A stretch of DNA of 57,375 bases from a virus: positions 1 to 57,375 of IMG/VR virus record IMGVR_UViG_3300025671_000076; one strand, written 5' to 3'. Below the pieces are notes generated by a model. That model searched no databases. It worked only from the letters and a program-made list of their open reading frames with translations, and was not told where the DNA came from. Position numbers and translations under genes: made by a program. Of the stretch, positions 38,902 through 46,299 are shown one piece after another (the stretch's first letter is position 1; each line of letters opens with the position of its first letter).

Positions 38902-39552
38902 TTATGGTGATGGTGATGGAACCTTTATTCTAGGCACACCACTATCATATTCTCCTCGTCTTCTTCTACCCATTTGTTGTAGAGCAAAAGCTTGTACTTC
39001 TTCATCATACTTGCTTTTATAAAGTGTGTAAAGATCTTGAGGACCTTTAAGATAAGAAAAAGCTTCAGTTAAGACACCATGTAATAACATTGTCTCTTGA
39101 TAAGTTGACAAATATGTATTTGTTGAACTATCGAAATGTGGTGGATCTTTAATGAAGTTGATTTGAATAGTGTAAGCTGAATCTGGTGTAGGTGCTACTA
39201 ATATATTAAAATCATCCCAATTAGCATAAAACTTAGGCTCACCTGTAGTGCCTCCACTGTTATATTCAGATATAAAACTTGTATCTCTTCGTTCTAAAAA
39301 AGTTCTATCAGAACCATTTATCATTTGTACTGATCTAATAATCATACAATCAGCAGGTAAACTGACATATCTATTTCCAGATGTAAAAGTAGATGTAGAA
39401 TATTTTCTTAAATCATCATAGTCTACTTGACCTGCTACATTAAGTTCTGTAGCTCTAATAAATTTATCAATAATAGAATCAGTTAATACATTAGAATCTA
39501 CTTCTGTATAATCTCTAACCTGTGTTAAAAAATCTGCATGTGTAATAGCCAT
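38902..39552 (-). CDS. Tail adaptor-like structural protein
   Basis: 216 residues. MAITHADFLTQVRDYTEVDS, IDKFIRATELNVAGQVDY and RYVSLPADCMIIRSVQMING then a C-terminal helix (EAFSYLKGPQDLYTLYKSKY) match a family of adaptor or tail-completion proteins seen in marine podoviruses and siphoviruses. It would help join head and tail. Its start codon overlaps the preceding gene's stop. Confidence 0.65.
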   Translation of the reverse strand: MAITHADFLTQVRDYTEVDSNVLTDSIIDKFIRATELNVAGQVDYDDLRKYSTSTFTSGNRYVSLPADCMIIRSVQMINGSDRTFLERRDTSFISEYNSGGTTGEPKFYANWDDFNILVAPTPDSAYTIQINFIKDPPHFDSSTNTYLSTYQETMLLHGVLTEAFSYLKGPQDLYTLYKSKYDEEVQAFALQQMGRRRRGEYDSGVPRIKVPSPSP

Positions 39553-39911
39553 TATGATATCTCCACTGTTGTTTTACCAACTATTGAAATAAGTTGTCTT
39601 TTTCTATTTTGTTCTGCACCATTATCAGGCTGCATTCCAGAAGAATCAAAAGCAAATTCTCCAGGTAAGGATAAATCAGTTGTAGTAAATCTAGATCCTC
39701 CAGAGTTAAAAGTAAAATCTTGAGGTCTTGCATTTCTTAATGCAATCGCATCTGCCTTAACTGTTTTTCTTCTTATTTGTGGATGTTTAGGCTCAAATTC
39801 AGATATATGTACTAATGCACCTGTCCATTCTCTAACCATTTCTTGATATGGAAAAGCCATTCCAGAACGATCAGATATTGCATGTGATTTTTTACCTGTT
39901 GCGTATGCCAT
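39552..39911 (-). CDS. Small virion-associated protein
   Basis: 119 residues. AISDRSGMAFPYQEMVREWT and SEFEPKHPQIRR near the N-terminus are a pattern I recall from marine phages (a 'RSG-x-x-F' then 'EW-G', then 'HPQ') next to the gp4-like gene. Probably a minor tail protein. It overlaps both neighbours by one base. Confidence 0.6.
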   Translation of the reverse strand: MAYATGKKSHAISDRSGMAFPYQEMVREWTGALVHISEFEPKHPQIRRKTVKADAIALRNARPQDFTFNSGGSRFTTTDLSLPGEFAFDSSGMQPDNGAEQNRKRQLISIVGKTTVEIS

Positions 39912-40600
39912 TATACTCCATCTCCAAAGTAAGTTTGTGGTGAAATATATAAAGAAGTTCTAGAACCATCTTCATCTAAAGCTCTTTTCATTTCATCTTC
40001 ATAAGCTAATTTTAACATTTGTGTTCTATCTGCAGCTTTTAAAAACGATAGATAATAAGCTAGACCTGCTACCATACAAGGTAAAAATCTATAAGGTGCA
40101 TCAGGAGTATTTGTATATCCTCCAGCATCTTCAATTCTAGCAATATAATAATATTTTAAATAAGTGTAAGTAGATGCATCAGGTGTTTGATACAAATATA
40201 TTTGTGGATTAATTTGTCTATCTACATAATACTGTGACGGTTGTCCTGTGGCACCTTTATTTGGTAAAGCTGCATAGTTAGATCTATCTGTTTTAGTTAA
40301 AGATACATCCGTTATCGACGGCCCCGTGCCAGCTCCTGTAGATATGTAAGCTTCTAATACATCACTACAATCACTTGGAGTTGCGTATTGTTCTGTTCCT
40401 GATGTTAATACTTGTTCATAATTTTTTACCTTCCATAAATGTAATCCTCTGTTACCCCATTCAGATAACAATAAATTTAAATTTCTTCTAGCTCTTTTTA
40501 AATCATAACCTGAGTCTGTAGATAAACCACATCTTTCATATGCTTCATCTATAATTTCATCTATATTTAAATTAAATGATGTAGTTCCTGAGCTAGCCAT
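39911..40600 (-). CDS. P22 gp4-like tail accessory/adaptor protein
   Basis: 229 residues. NIDEIIDEAYERCGLSTDSG, DLKRARRNLNLLLSEWGNRG and LHLWKVKNYEQVLTSG then SDCSDVLEAYIS follow the helical adaptor fold of P22 gp4. These proteins bind under the portal and start the tail; P22 gp4 is also a peptidoglycan hydrolase, but I see no obvious catalytic motif. The C-terminal helix is DRTQMLKLAYEDEMKRALDE. Confidence 0.75.
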   Translation of the reverse strand: MASSGTTSFNLNIDEIIDEAYERCGLSTDSGYDLKRARRNLNLLLSEWGNRGLHLWKVKNYEQVLTSGTEQYATPSDCSDVLEAYISTGAGTGPSITDVSLTKTDRSNYAALPNKGATGQPSQYYVDRQINPQIYLYQTPDASTYTYLKYYYIARIEDAGGYTNTPDAPYRFLPCMVAGLAYYLSFLKAADRTQMLKLAYEDEMKRALDEDGSRTSLYISPQTYFGDGV

Positions 40601-40824
40601 TATAACATTCCTTTATAATAATCTTTCATGTTTATAAAACCACCTGTAGAGTTTTTAGAAATACCTCCACCAGCTGTGCTTTTAGTTTGTTGTTGCATTT
40701 GTCTTAATCCTTCACTAACAGCAGATTCTAAAGACATATCAATTCTTAAATCGCTAACTAATGAATTAAACTTCTTTTTATTAGCTGGACTTGCATTCTT
40801 GTAATATTTAGCTGCGTAATCCAT
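40600..40824 (-). CDS. Small hypothetical virion-region protein
   Basis: 74 residues, helical and basic (MDYAAKYYKNASPANKKKFN, LESAVSEGLRQMQQQTKS). The last codons (DYYKGML) encode the AAAGGA ribosome binding site and TAATG overlap for the next gene. A similar tail (DYYKDIL) is found in the preceding gene. No family recognised. Confidence 0.55.
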   Translation of the reverse strand: MDYAAKYYKNASPANKKKFNSLVSDLRIDMSLESAVSEGLRQMQQQTKSTAGGGISKNSTGGFINMKDYYKGML

Positions 40825-41051
40825 TATAAAATATCTTTATAATAATCCTCGTAAGATTTATTAGAAACCATTTGTTCTCCAACTTCTGATTTAATATGAG
40901 AACCAATGTATTCACCCATTTTAGGAGATCCTGAACTTCTTTTTTTCATTGGAACACAGTTAGGTACTTTTTTACCATTCTTCATCTTAGTTCCAACCAT
41001 TTCATAACCTTCCCAACAAGGACCTTTTCCTTTTTTCATTTTTTTTGCCAT
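40824..41051 (-). CDS. Small basic protein with CWEGYE motif
   Basis: 75 residues. MAKKMKKGKGPCWEGYEMVG and MKNGKKVPNCVPMKKRSSG resemble small capsid-region proteins of marine phages with 'CW-GYE-VG-K-K-G-KVPNCVP', which may bind nucleic acid or a metal through the two Cys. The start is in the TAATG overlap with 41051-41279. The C-terminus DYYKDIL is explained above as a start signal for the next gene. Confidence 0.65.
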   Translation of the reverse strand: MAKKMKKGKGPCWEGYEMVGTKMKNGKKVPNCVPMKKRSSGSPKMGEYIGSHIKSEVGEQMVSNKSYEDYYKDIL

Positions 41052-41279
41052 TATTCCTCCATTTTAGCGGCCGCATTGTAAGTTTTATACTTATCCTTTT
41101 TGCGGTTGTACAACTTCTTTGATTGTACCACTTTTGGCTTAAACAGTAAATGTCCTTGAAAGAGCGTTTTTGCGATTAGGTTTCTTAGCTTGAAGCTTCT
41201 TCTTTTTATCTTTTTCTTTTTTTTCGCCACTTAATTGACCTTCTACTTGTTTTGTTATTTGTGATCTTCCTATTGGCAT
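41051..41279 (-). pseudogene. Small basic protein gene split by a +1 frameshift
   Basis: Frame one starts at ATG 41279 with AAAGGT ahead and runs to a stop at 41139 (46 residues, MPIGRSQITKQVEGQLSGEK... AKKPNRKNALSRTFTV). Frame +1 continues from about 41158 with GHLLFKPKVVQSKKLYNRKK and DKYKTYNAAAKMEE to a TAA at 41051, which overlaps the start of 40824-41051. The second part has no start of its own and reads like the C-terminus of one conserved basic protein. Skipping one base at TCAAGGA gives a 75-residue protein. A sequence error, a real mutation and a programmed frameshift are all possible. Confidence 0.55.
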
Positions 41280-41326
41280 ATAATATTTTACCTTTTTTTG
41301 TTTAATTAATCTAGACTTAAATCTCC

Positions 41327-41923
41327 TTATTCTAAAATTAATGTTTGGTTTTTATTTGAGGTTATTTCTTTTTTTACTGAGGAAACATTCAAATTCCAAG
41401 ATATTATAATTTTTGTTTCTTCTTTTTGTAAAGCTGGTGCTCTGTGAATTAAATGTGAAGGAAAAAATATAATATCACCTTCTTTTACTTTTATTCTAAA
41501 AGATACATCAAAATTGTTTGGACTTAAAAACTCAGTATAGTTACTTATGTCATCTTCAGGTAATTTTAAATAATAAACTCCTGAAAAATTATCATGATGT
41601 ATGTGCCAGTTATGTGTATTATTTTTTTTATATACTTGATACCAAATTTTATTGATTATAATATCAGTGTAACCTAAAGAATCAGAAAATTTACTTAATT
41701 GGCTATACAAATCATTAATTAAATATTTTATCCAAGGTCTTTCTGTATTATCTGCCAAAGGCCAATCTAATTTAAAAATTTTGTCATTAAAATTACCTTT
41801 ATTATTATGCCAACCTTTATCCTTAGAGTTTAAAATTAAATCTGTTAAATGTGTCTTTAATTTTGAATGACTATTAAATTGATCTTTTAGAATAAAATTA
41901 ATTATTTCAAATTTTTTAATCAT
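41327..41923 (-). CDS. 2-oxoglutarate/Fe(II) oxygenase-like protein B
   Basis: 198 residues, 2OG-FeII_Oxy_5-like. NWHIHHDNFSGVYYL provides H109 and D111. SHLIHRAPA provides H160 as distal ligand. KIIISWN has Lys171 at the place where the family usually has Arg, so co-substrate binding may differ. It lies upstream of the basic-protein genes and two bases downstream of the endolysin stop. Substrate unknown. Confidence 0.7.
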   Translation of the reverse strand: MIKKFEIINFILKDQFNSHSKLKTHLTDLILNSKDKGWHNNKGNFNDKIFKLDWPLADNTERPWIKYLINDLYSQLSKFSDSLGYTDIIINKIWYQVYKKNNTHNWHIHHDNFSGVYYLKLPEDDISNYTEFLSPNNFDVSFRIKVKEGDIIFFPSHLIHRAPALQKEETKIIISWNLNVSSVKKEITSNKNQTLILE

Positions 41924-41925
41924 TA

Positions 41926-42405
41926 TTATAAAACCAAATCTTTAGCTTTTCCTATTATTGGTTTATATTTTGTTTTACCTTCTGATTTATAGGCTAACAT
42001 AAATTGTTCTCTTCTATTTTCGGGTACCCAACTGCAATGAATCCATCCTGAGTTTGGCTCACCAGGAGTATAATACTCCAAAATCAATTGATCTGTTTCA
42101 AGATTTTTTTTAATCCAATCTGCAACTTCTGCATTATCTACACCTACGCATTCGAAATCTGCGGCTTCAGCTTTAGCATGCTGTGAGTTAGCTGAACTAC
42201 CTATAGCAAGACATAATTCAACACTACGAAATCCGCTAGTCACTTTAACTCTACCGAAGTGGTCTCGAACGGGTTGAAGAATATTTTCGCACAACGCTTT
42301 TAGTTTTTCTATTTGACCTGCATTAGGATTATTATTAATTCCTTTTCTGACAGCAGTATCAGATTTGATGAGTTCTAAAAGAGTAAAATTTCTACTAAGA
42401 TTCAT
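41926..42405 (-). CDS. Peptidase M15-type endolysin
   Basis: 159 residues. SGFRSVELCLAIGSSANSQH, then HAKAEAADFE (zinc His and Asp) and WIHCSW (second zinc His) are the M15 D-Ala-D-Ala peptidase motifs. It would cut cross-linked peptidoglycan at the end of infection. No signal peptide, so it needs a holin; holin-type genes lie at 50749 and 18936. The N-terminal NFTLLELIKSDTA is typical of the family. Confidence 0.85.
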   Translation of the reverse strand: MNLSRNFTLLELIKSDTAVRKGINNNPNAGQIEKLKALCENILQPVRDHFGRVKVTSGFRSVELCLAIGSSANSQHAKAEAADFECVGVDNAEVADWIKKNLETDQLILEYYTPGEPNSGWIHCSWVPENRREQFMLAYKSEGKTKYKPIIGKAKDLVL

Positions 42406-42426
42406 TTTTTTTTATTTAATATTTTA

Positions 42427-43053
42427 CTATAAAGGTTGTATTTCACAATAGCTATCTGCCGTAGGTCTTCCTATTTTTCCAACAGGTATAAAATTAAATG
42501 CCAATGATATTCTTTCTTCATGAGACTTATTTATATTTATCTTATGAAAAACTTCTGAAGGAAATATTACTATGTCTCCAGGCAACGTATCAATTAAAAA
42601 TTCGCAGTTGTTTAACATATTGTACTTTTTAGGAATTAATAAAAATCTTTTAGTTTCATAATTTACAAAAGTTATTTTTGCTTTTTCTTTTGGTGTTTTT
42701 AAATATAAAACTCCACTGTACATACAATTATTATGATTATGATAATTTGCTCTCTGGTTATTAAGTGTTTTAGTTAACCACGATGTTGTTATTTTAAATT
42801 CTTGATCCCATTCTAATATATTAGAAACATAATTATTAAAATGTTCCTCAACATGTTTTCTTATTTCTTCATACGGTTTTTTATCTAAAATTTTTTTATC
42901 TAAAGACGAGTACGAAAATTGTTCGTTTGAATCAACCTCTATATATTTCCATTTAATTTTCTCTAATTCAGGATATATTTTACTAATTTCATAATCTATA
43001 CTATTTAAATAGATAGGCTTAGAAAAAATTGGAAATACTTTTGCATCTTTCAT
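42427..43053 (-). CDS. 2-oxoglutarate/Fe(II) oxygenase-like protein C
   Basis: 208 residues, 2OG-FeII_Oxy_5-like. YHNHNNCMYSGVLYL has H107 and Asn109 where an Asp is usual, H170 (EVFHKIN) and R181 (ERISLAFN) complete the site. An Asn in place of the carboxylate may weaken iron binding or leave an open coordination site as in halogenases, which is speculation. It lies two genes after the coiled-coil membrane protein gene 43261-43680. Target unknown. Confidence 0.65.
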   Translation of the reverse strand: MKDAKVFPIFSKPIYLNSIDYEISKIYPELEKIKWKYIEVDSNEQFSYSSLDKKILDKKPYEEIRKHVEEHFNNYVSNILEWDQEFKITTSWLTKTLNNQRANYHNHNNCMYSGVLYLKTPKEKAKITFVNYETKRFLLIPKKYNMLNNCEFLIDTLPGDIVIFPSEVFHKININKSHEERISLAFNFIPVGKIGRPTADSYCEIQPL

Positions 43054-43277
43054 TATTTTGGTTTTATAATTCTTTTTATACTTATACTGCCATCTATATT
43101 TTTTTCAAGCTCTGCATCTACAGTCCCGCACATGTACTGAATATTAACATTTACATCACGTTCCGCCAGGCGTTTTCCCTTCAAACAATCTGACATAGAT
43201 TCTTTTATTCTATGTTCTTTAAGCTCTCCTGCTATAAACATACAAAGAGCAACAACACTACTAATGACCGTTTCCAT
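43053..43277 (-). CDS. Small membrane protein
   Basis: 74 residues from ATG 43277 with GGGAG ahead. An N-terminal span (TVISSVVALCMFIAGELKEH) is followed by a small domain with two cysteines (SDCLKGKRLAERDVNVNIQY, MCGTVDAELE). The topology (short membrane anchor plus periplasmic or cytoplasmic domain) fits a spanin or holin-associated role near the endolysin, but it is not diagnostic. It overlaps the upstream gene's end by 17 bases. Confidence 0.55.
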   Translation of the reverse strand: METVISSVVALCMFIAGELKEHRIKESMSDCLKGKRLAERDVNVNIQYMCGTVDAELEKNIDGSISIKRIIKPK

Positions 43278-43680
43278 TAGCAAACTCCCGTTGTTTGTCT
43301 TTTAATTTTTCTATATCTTTTTGAGCTTTATCTAATTGTTTCATTAAGAATTCTATATTAACTTTATTAGTCATATTCATCTCTTGAGTCTGTTGCATTT
43401 TTTCTACTTGTTTATATAGATCTTCGATAAGCATGAACTGCTCAGAATCAGCGGGCAACGAACCCATTAAACCTCTTGGCCATTTTATTCTAAACTCTGT
43501 GTTATCTTCAACATCTGCTTCCATTAATTGTAATCGAGTATGATGTTGGTTTTGTGTTTCAATCAAACCAAAATAAGCCCAGGTGCCGATTGCGACAAGA
43601 CCGATCAAACTGGCAACCGTCTTCATAGGCATCTGCACGGAAGCCTCCTCAGAGATAGTGAGTGGTTTCTTTATTGACAT
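43261..43680 (-). CDS. Membrane-anchored coiled-coil protein, spanin-like
   Basis: 139 residues from ATG 43680. A membrane span (MKTVASLIGLVAIGTWAYFG, about 19-38) is followed by a soluble part and a long coiled coil (YKQVEKMQQTQEMNMTNKVN... LDKAQKDIEKLKDKQREF). This is the plan of an inner-membrane spanin (Rz-like), placed upstream of the endolysin. IKWPRGLMGSLPADSEQFML is a conserved-looking segment that I recall from marine phages. Confidence 0.6.
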   Translation of the reverse strand: MSIKKPLTISEEASVQMPMKTVASLIGLVAIGTWAYFGLIETQNQHHTRLQLMEADVEDNTEFRIKWPRGLMGSLPADSEQFMLIEDLYKQVEKMQQTQEMNMTNKVNIEFLMKQLDKAQKDIEKLKDKQREFANGNGH

Positions 43681-43805
43681 GAAAGGCACTCATCTGAACC
43701 AGAATCTAATTCAGCTAAGGCCTCCTCTTTACAATCCTGACTACAAAATTGATCTAATTCATCTTTTGGTTGAAACTCTTTTTCACACTGTTTACAATTT
43801 TTCAT
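43671..43805 (-). CDS. 44-residue zinc-ribbon protein
   Basis: ATG at 43805, stop overlapping the start of 43261-43680. CKQC (4-7), then CSQDC (21-25) and CLSC (40-43) make two to three Cys pairs, acidic otherwise. It is part of a chain of microgenes with overlapping stops and starts from 44167 to 43671. No family recognised. Confidence 0.6.
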   Translation of the reverse strand: MKNCKQCEKEFQPKDELDQFCSQDCKEEALAELDSGSDECLSCQ

Positions 43806-43866
43806 TATCAAAATCCTTAAATAACCACTCGACGTATTTTTTCCATAACTTTTTTAGATATTTCAT
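43792..43866 (-). CDS. 24-residue microprotein
   Basis: ATG at 43866 with AGAGGT ahead, overlapping the stop of the preceding gene (ATGA). MKYLKKLWKKYVEWLFKDFD is an amphipathic, basic then acidic helix, possibly membrane-associated. The stop lies just inside the next gene. Confidence 0.45.
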   Translation of the reverse strand: MKYLKKLWKKYVEWLFKDFDNEKL

Positions 43867-44003
43867 TTTCTACCTCTTTTTTTTCTTAGAAGTTTTATTC
43901 TAAAGTGCCATAACCAAGATGTAAACTTGACAGTATAAGTTTCTATAAAAGAAAAAAACTTATCAATACTAGCAAAAAAAGTATACAACCATTTATCTAT
44001 CAT
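43863..44003 (-). CDS. 46-residue microprotein with aromatic helix
   Basis: ATG at 44003 overlaps the TGA of 44000-44167. MIDKWLYTFFASIDKFFSFI is an aromatic-rich amphipathic helix, followed by FTSWLWHFRIKLLRKKRGRK, a basic end. Could be membrane-active. No family recognised. Confidence 0.5.
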   Translation of the reverse strand: MIDKWLYTFFASIDKFFSFIETYTVKFTSWLWHFRIKLLRKKRGRK

Positions 44004-44167
44004 GTGCTTGCAACTTTACCTTTATTTACACCTTCTTTAATTACATACTTTTGTGTTCCGTTTGCACCTGTCTCAACTTCTTTTTTTAAATTTTTGAATA
44101 ATATTTTTTCTTTTTCTGTTTTATCTTTTTGTTTTAAAAAAGATTCAATTGTTTTACTATCTCTCAT
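44000..44167 (-). CDS. 55-residue basic helical protein
   Basis: ATG at 44167 with AGGAGTAG ahead, three bases after the 215-residue gene. MRDSKTIESFLKQKDKTEKE then KILFKNLKKEVETGANGTQK, Lys/Glu-rich. The stop overlaps the next start. No family recognised. Confidence 0.55.
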   Translation of the reverse strand: MRDSKTIESFLKQKDKTEKEKILFKNLKKEVETGANGTQKYVIKEGVNKGKVAST

Positions 44168-44169
44168 AA

Positions 44170-44817
44170 CTACTCCTCTATTTTTTCTTCCATTTGGTAG
44201 AACATTTTATCACTATCTTCTGTAACCATGCTAGTATCTTCTGCATCCCAGTATGTAGTTTGTACTTTATAGTCAGGCCAGCTGTTATCAGTAGTGTAGC
44301 TATTAACATGCCACAGAATGCGATTGTTAGGCTGAGCAGCAAAATTGCCGTTAGTAAGTTCCAATATATGTGCACACTTATGTTCTTGAGGAATTTCAGA
44401 ATGTTCGGTATCCAAAATATTAGTCTCTGGATGAGCCCAATCAACTGTGAATAAATATTTGCCATGATAAAATTTTTTATCTAGTCCTAAATATTTACCG
44501 TTTATACCATCCAACCAATCAAAGCAATGCACGCTAGGCCAATAACTAAAACAATTCCACAATTCCAATTCGTGCGTCTGCATATCCGGCACATCGGCTC
44601 GGTCATACGATTTTTGGAAAAACGCTGAGATAGGCAAACGCCAATAGCACGCACCATTAGGAAGCATGATGTTAAATAAAATTGCAAGCCCTGATATTGA
44701 TGTGAGACCAAAGATAACACAGTCTTCGCTTTCTCCATGATGTTCTTTAAGGTCATAAAGATACTCCTTTCTGATCTTACAATAGATCGGTGGTATGTTT
44801 GCATTGAGATAGGCCAT
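44170..44817 (-). CDS. Conserved marine-phage hypothetical protein
   Basis: 215 residues, soluble, rich in Trp, His and Cys. GESEDCVIFGLTSISGLAIL, FNIMLPNGACYWRLPISAFF and LELWNCFSYWPSVHCFDWLD are conserved-looking, and the C-terminal half has NGNFAAQPNNRILWHVNSYT. I recall similar proteins in marine phages between capsid-side and lysis genes, without a known function. An acidic end (TEDSDKMFYQMEEKIEE). Confidence 0.7.
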   Translation of the reverse strand: MAYLNANIPPIYCKIRKEYLYDLKEHHGESEDCVIFGLTSISGLAILFNIMLPNGACYWRLPISAFFQKSYDRADVPDMQTHELELWNCFSYWPSVHCFDWLDGINGKYLGLDKKFYHGKYLFTVDWAHPETNILDTEHSEIPQEHKCAHILELTNGNFAAQPNNRILWHVNSYTTDNSWPDYKVQTTYWDAEDTSMVTEDSDKMFYQMEEKIEE

Positions 44818-45138
44818 TTAACATTTCCACCTTCTCCTTGCAGCGCAAATTCTTTTATCTGGAGTTTTGCTACAATTTACATTATGCATTCTCATTTGTC
44901 CTGCAGATCTTGCACAATAAGATTTTCTTCTTTTTGCTGCTTTACTTCCTTTTTTAACTTTACCTGTTACTGCTGTTTTAAGTTTAGATCCAGGATTCAT
45001 TCTTCGATAAGCTGCCACACCTGCACGAGTCATTCCCGCTCCACTTTTAGTAGAACGATAATTTTTTTTATTTCGCGCAGGCATACCACCTTTTGCAAAG
45101 CTGTCTATTTCTAAACCTAGATCAGCATAGTAATCCAT
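44818..45138 (-). CDS. Basic phage protein, DUF6321-like
   Basis: 106 residues. SGAGMTRAGVAAYRRMNPGS, KLKTAVTGKVKKGSKAAKRR, KSYCARSAGQMRMHNVN and ARRRWKC match a widespread phage protein family that I remember as DUF6321. It is very basic with four Cys, perhaps a DNA- or RNA-binding minor head protein. It ends one base before the start of the 215-residue gene. The family number is from memory. Confidence 0.75.
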   Translation of the reverse strand: MDYYADLGLEIDSFAKGGMPARNKKNYRSTKSGAGMTRAGVAAYRRMNPGSKLKTAVTGKVKKGSKAAKRRKSYCARSAGQMRMHNVNCSKTPDKRICAARRRWKC

Positions 45139-45143
45139 AATAA

Positions 45144-45473
45144 CTATCCGTTTTGACCAGTAAGATTAGGTCCTGAATATTTATCTGTTAATAAAGTATA
45201 AGCAGTAATATTTTGTTTTGTTTTACAATAAATACCTTGAGGAAATAAAATACCATCCTCTGGAAATGAAAAATTAACTACATCTCCACTAGGCACATCA
45301 CCAACAAACAAAGTATCACCAGCATTAGAGGTTGTCGTTAATTCTAACAAACCATCCCCACCACCGCTAGAGGCAATTATAATTCCTTTTAATCTAATTG
45401 GATTAGGAATTATAGCTGTAGCTCCTGCAGCTGCTGCAGATCTAGTCGCTTGTATATCACTTTTAGCTGCCAT
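45144..45473 (-). CDS. Small beta-rich virion protein
   Basis: 109 residues with a Ser/Ala/Gly-rich core (AAKSDIQATRSAAAAGATAI, SSGGGDGLLELTTTSNAGDT) and the C-terminal LFPQGIYCKTKQNITAY. This form is found in decoration or tail-linked proteins of marine phages. AAGGAG precedes the ATG and a UUCG-loop hairpin stands just upstream. Similar in type to 29588-29926. Confidence 0.55.
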   Translation of the reverse strand: MAAKSDIQATRSAAAAGATAIIPNPIRLKGIIIASSGGGDGLLELTTTSNAGDTLFVGDVPSGDVVNFSFPEDGILFPQGIYCKTKQNITAYTLLTDKYSGPNLTGQNG

Positions 45474-45488
45474 GTGTTCTCCTTAGTT

Positions 45489-45508
45489 GTGGCTCCCGAA
45501 GGAGCCAC
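45489..45508 (-). promoter_or_regulatory. Stable UUCG-loop hairpin between structural genes
   Basis: GTGGCTCC-TTCG-GGAGCCAC on the minus strand: 8 GC-rich pairs closed by a C(UUCG)G tetraloop. No T-run follows, so it is more likely an mRNA stability or processing element than a terminator. Confidence 0.55.
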
Positions 45509-45524
45509 GATTAATTATTGATTA

Positions 45525-46139
45525 CTACGCAGAATAACCGTAAACTTCAAGTAAGAATTTACCTGCAGTATATGTTCCTGTAGTACTTCCTGCTTGAACG
45601 AAATATAAATATTTACCAACAGTTGGTAAAGTAATTATGTCGATGTCCCCTGCAGCTACACCACCAGAATTTAATAAAGATGATGCAGTTAAAGTACTGA
45701 TTGCAGTTGAGTAAACACCTGTTGCTTCATCTGCTTGATAAATATCAATATCAGTATCTCCTGTTGCTGGAGTTTCTAAAGTTAATAGCCTTGCAGAAAA
45801 CAAAGTTCCGTTGTTTGCCGCTGTAAGTGCAGCAAAATAAGCTGGACTTGAGTTATCGACTCCGATAATATCATTTGTAGTTCCAGATGAAGTTATACCT
45901 GTTAAATCAATCATAATAGTTGTTTTAATAATTGATCCAACTTTTTCTAATGAAGTTGCATAAACTCCAGTTGCAGATATACCTGCTCCTGCTGTAGCAT
46001 TTGTGTTAGCAGTTGCTGAAACAAATCCTGTAGAATCTACAGAAAAGTTAGTTGTAAGGGCACCAGTAGATGAGTTTTTAGTTACTCCTAAAAAACCATT
46101 TTCCGATCGGACTGGTCCTGTAAATGTAGTGTTTGCCAT
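45525..46139 (-). CDS. Virion structural protein
   Basis: 204 residues, nearly free of charge, Thr/Ala/Gly/Ser-rich. FTGPVRSENGFLGVTKNSST at the N-terminus, then SVDSTGFVSATANTNA, and later ARLLTLETPATGDTDIDIYQ and YLYFVQAGSTTGTYTAGKFL. The pattern matches marine phage structural proteins adjacent to the capsid gene, probably a decoration or outer-surface protein. GGAG precedes the ATG. It is separated from the capsid gene by a strong terminator, so it must have its own promoter or be read through. Confidence 0.65.
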   Translation of the reverse strand: MANTTFTGPVRSENGFLGVTKNSSTGALTTNFSVDSTGFVSATANTNATAGAGISATGVYATSLEKVGSIIKTTIMIDLTGITSSGTTNDIIGVDNSSPAYFAALTAANNGTLFSARLLTLETPATGDTDIDIYQADEATGVYSTAISTLTASSLLNSGGVAAGDIDIITLPTVGKYLYFVQAGSTTGTYTAGKFLLEVYGYSA

Positions 46140-46239
46140 AATAGTCTCCTTTGTATAGCGTTCGTTATGTAGTCTCTATACCGTCTGCCTAGTCAGTCTA
46201 CACAACAAATTAATTGTTCTAGGTGTTTTAATTATACAT

Positions 46240-46272
46240 AAAAAAAGGGGCAGAGTAAACTCCGCCCCTTTT
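46240..46272 (-). terminator. Strong rho-independent terminator after the capsid gene
   Basis: GGGGCGGAG-TTTA-CTCTGCCCC on the minus strand (9 pairs, one G-U) then TTTTTTT. The G-U pair shows it is optimised for minus-strand RNA. It ends the head operon. Confidence 0.8.
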
Positions 46273-46299
46273 CAATAATACAATTAAGTATTAAAGCTA

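Noticed and set aside
44178-44804. Alternative minus-strand frames of 95 and 100 codons
   Set aside because: They lie within the 215-residue conserved gene in other frames and have no ribosome binding sites of their own.
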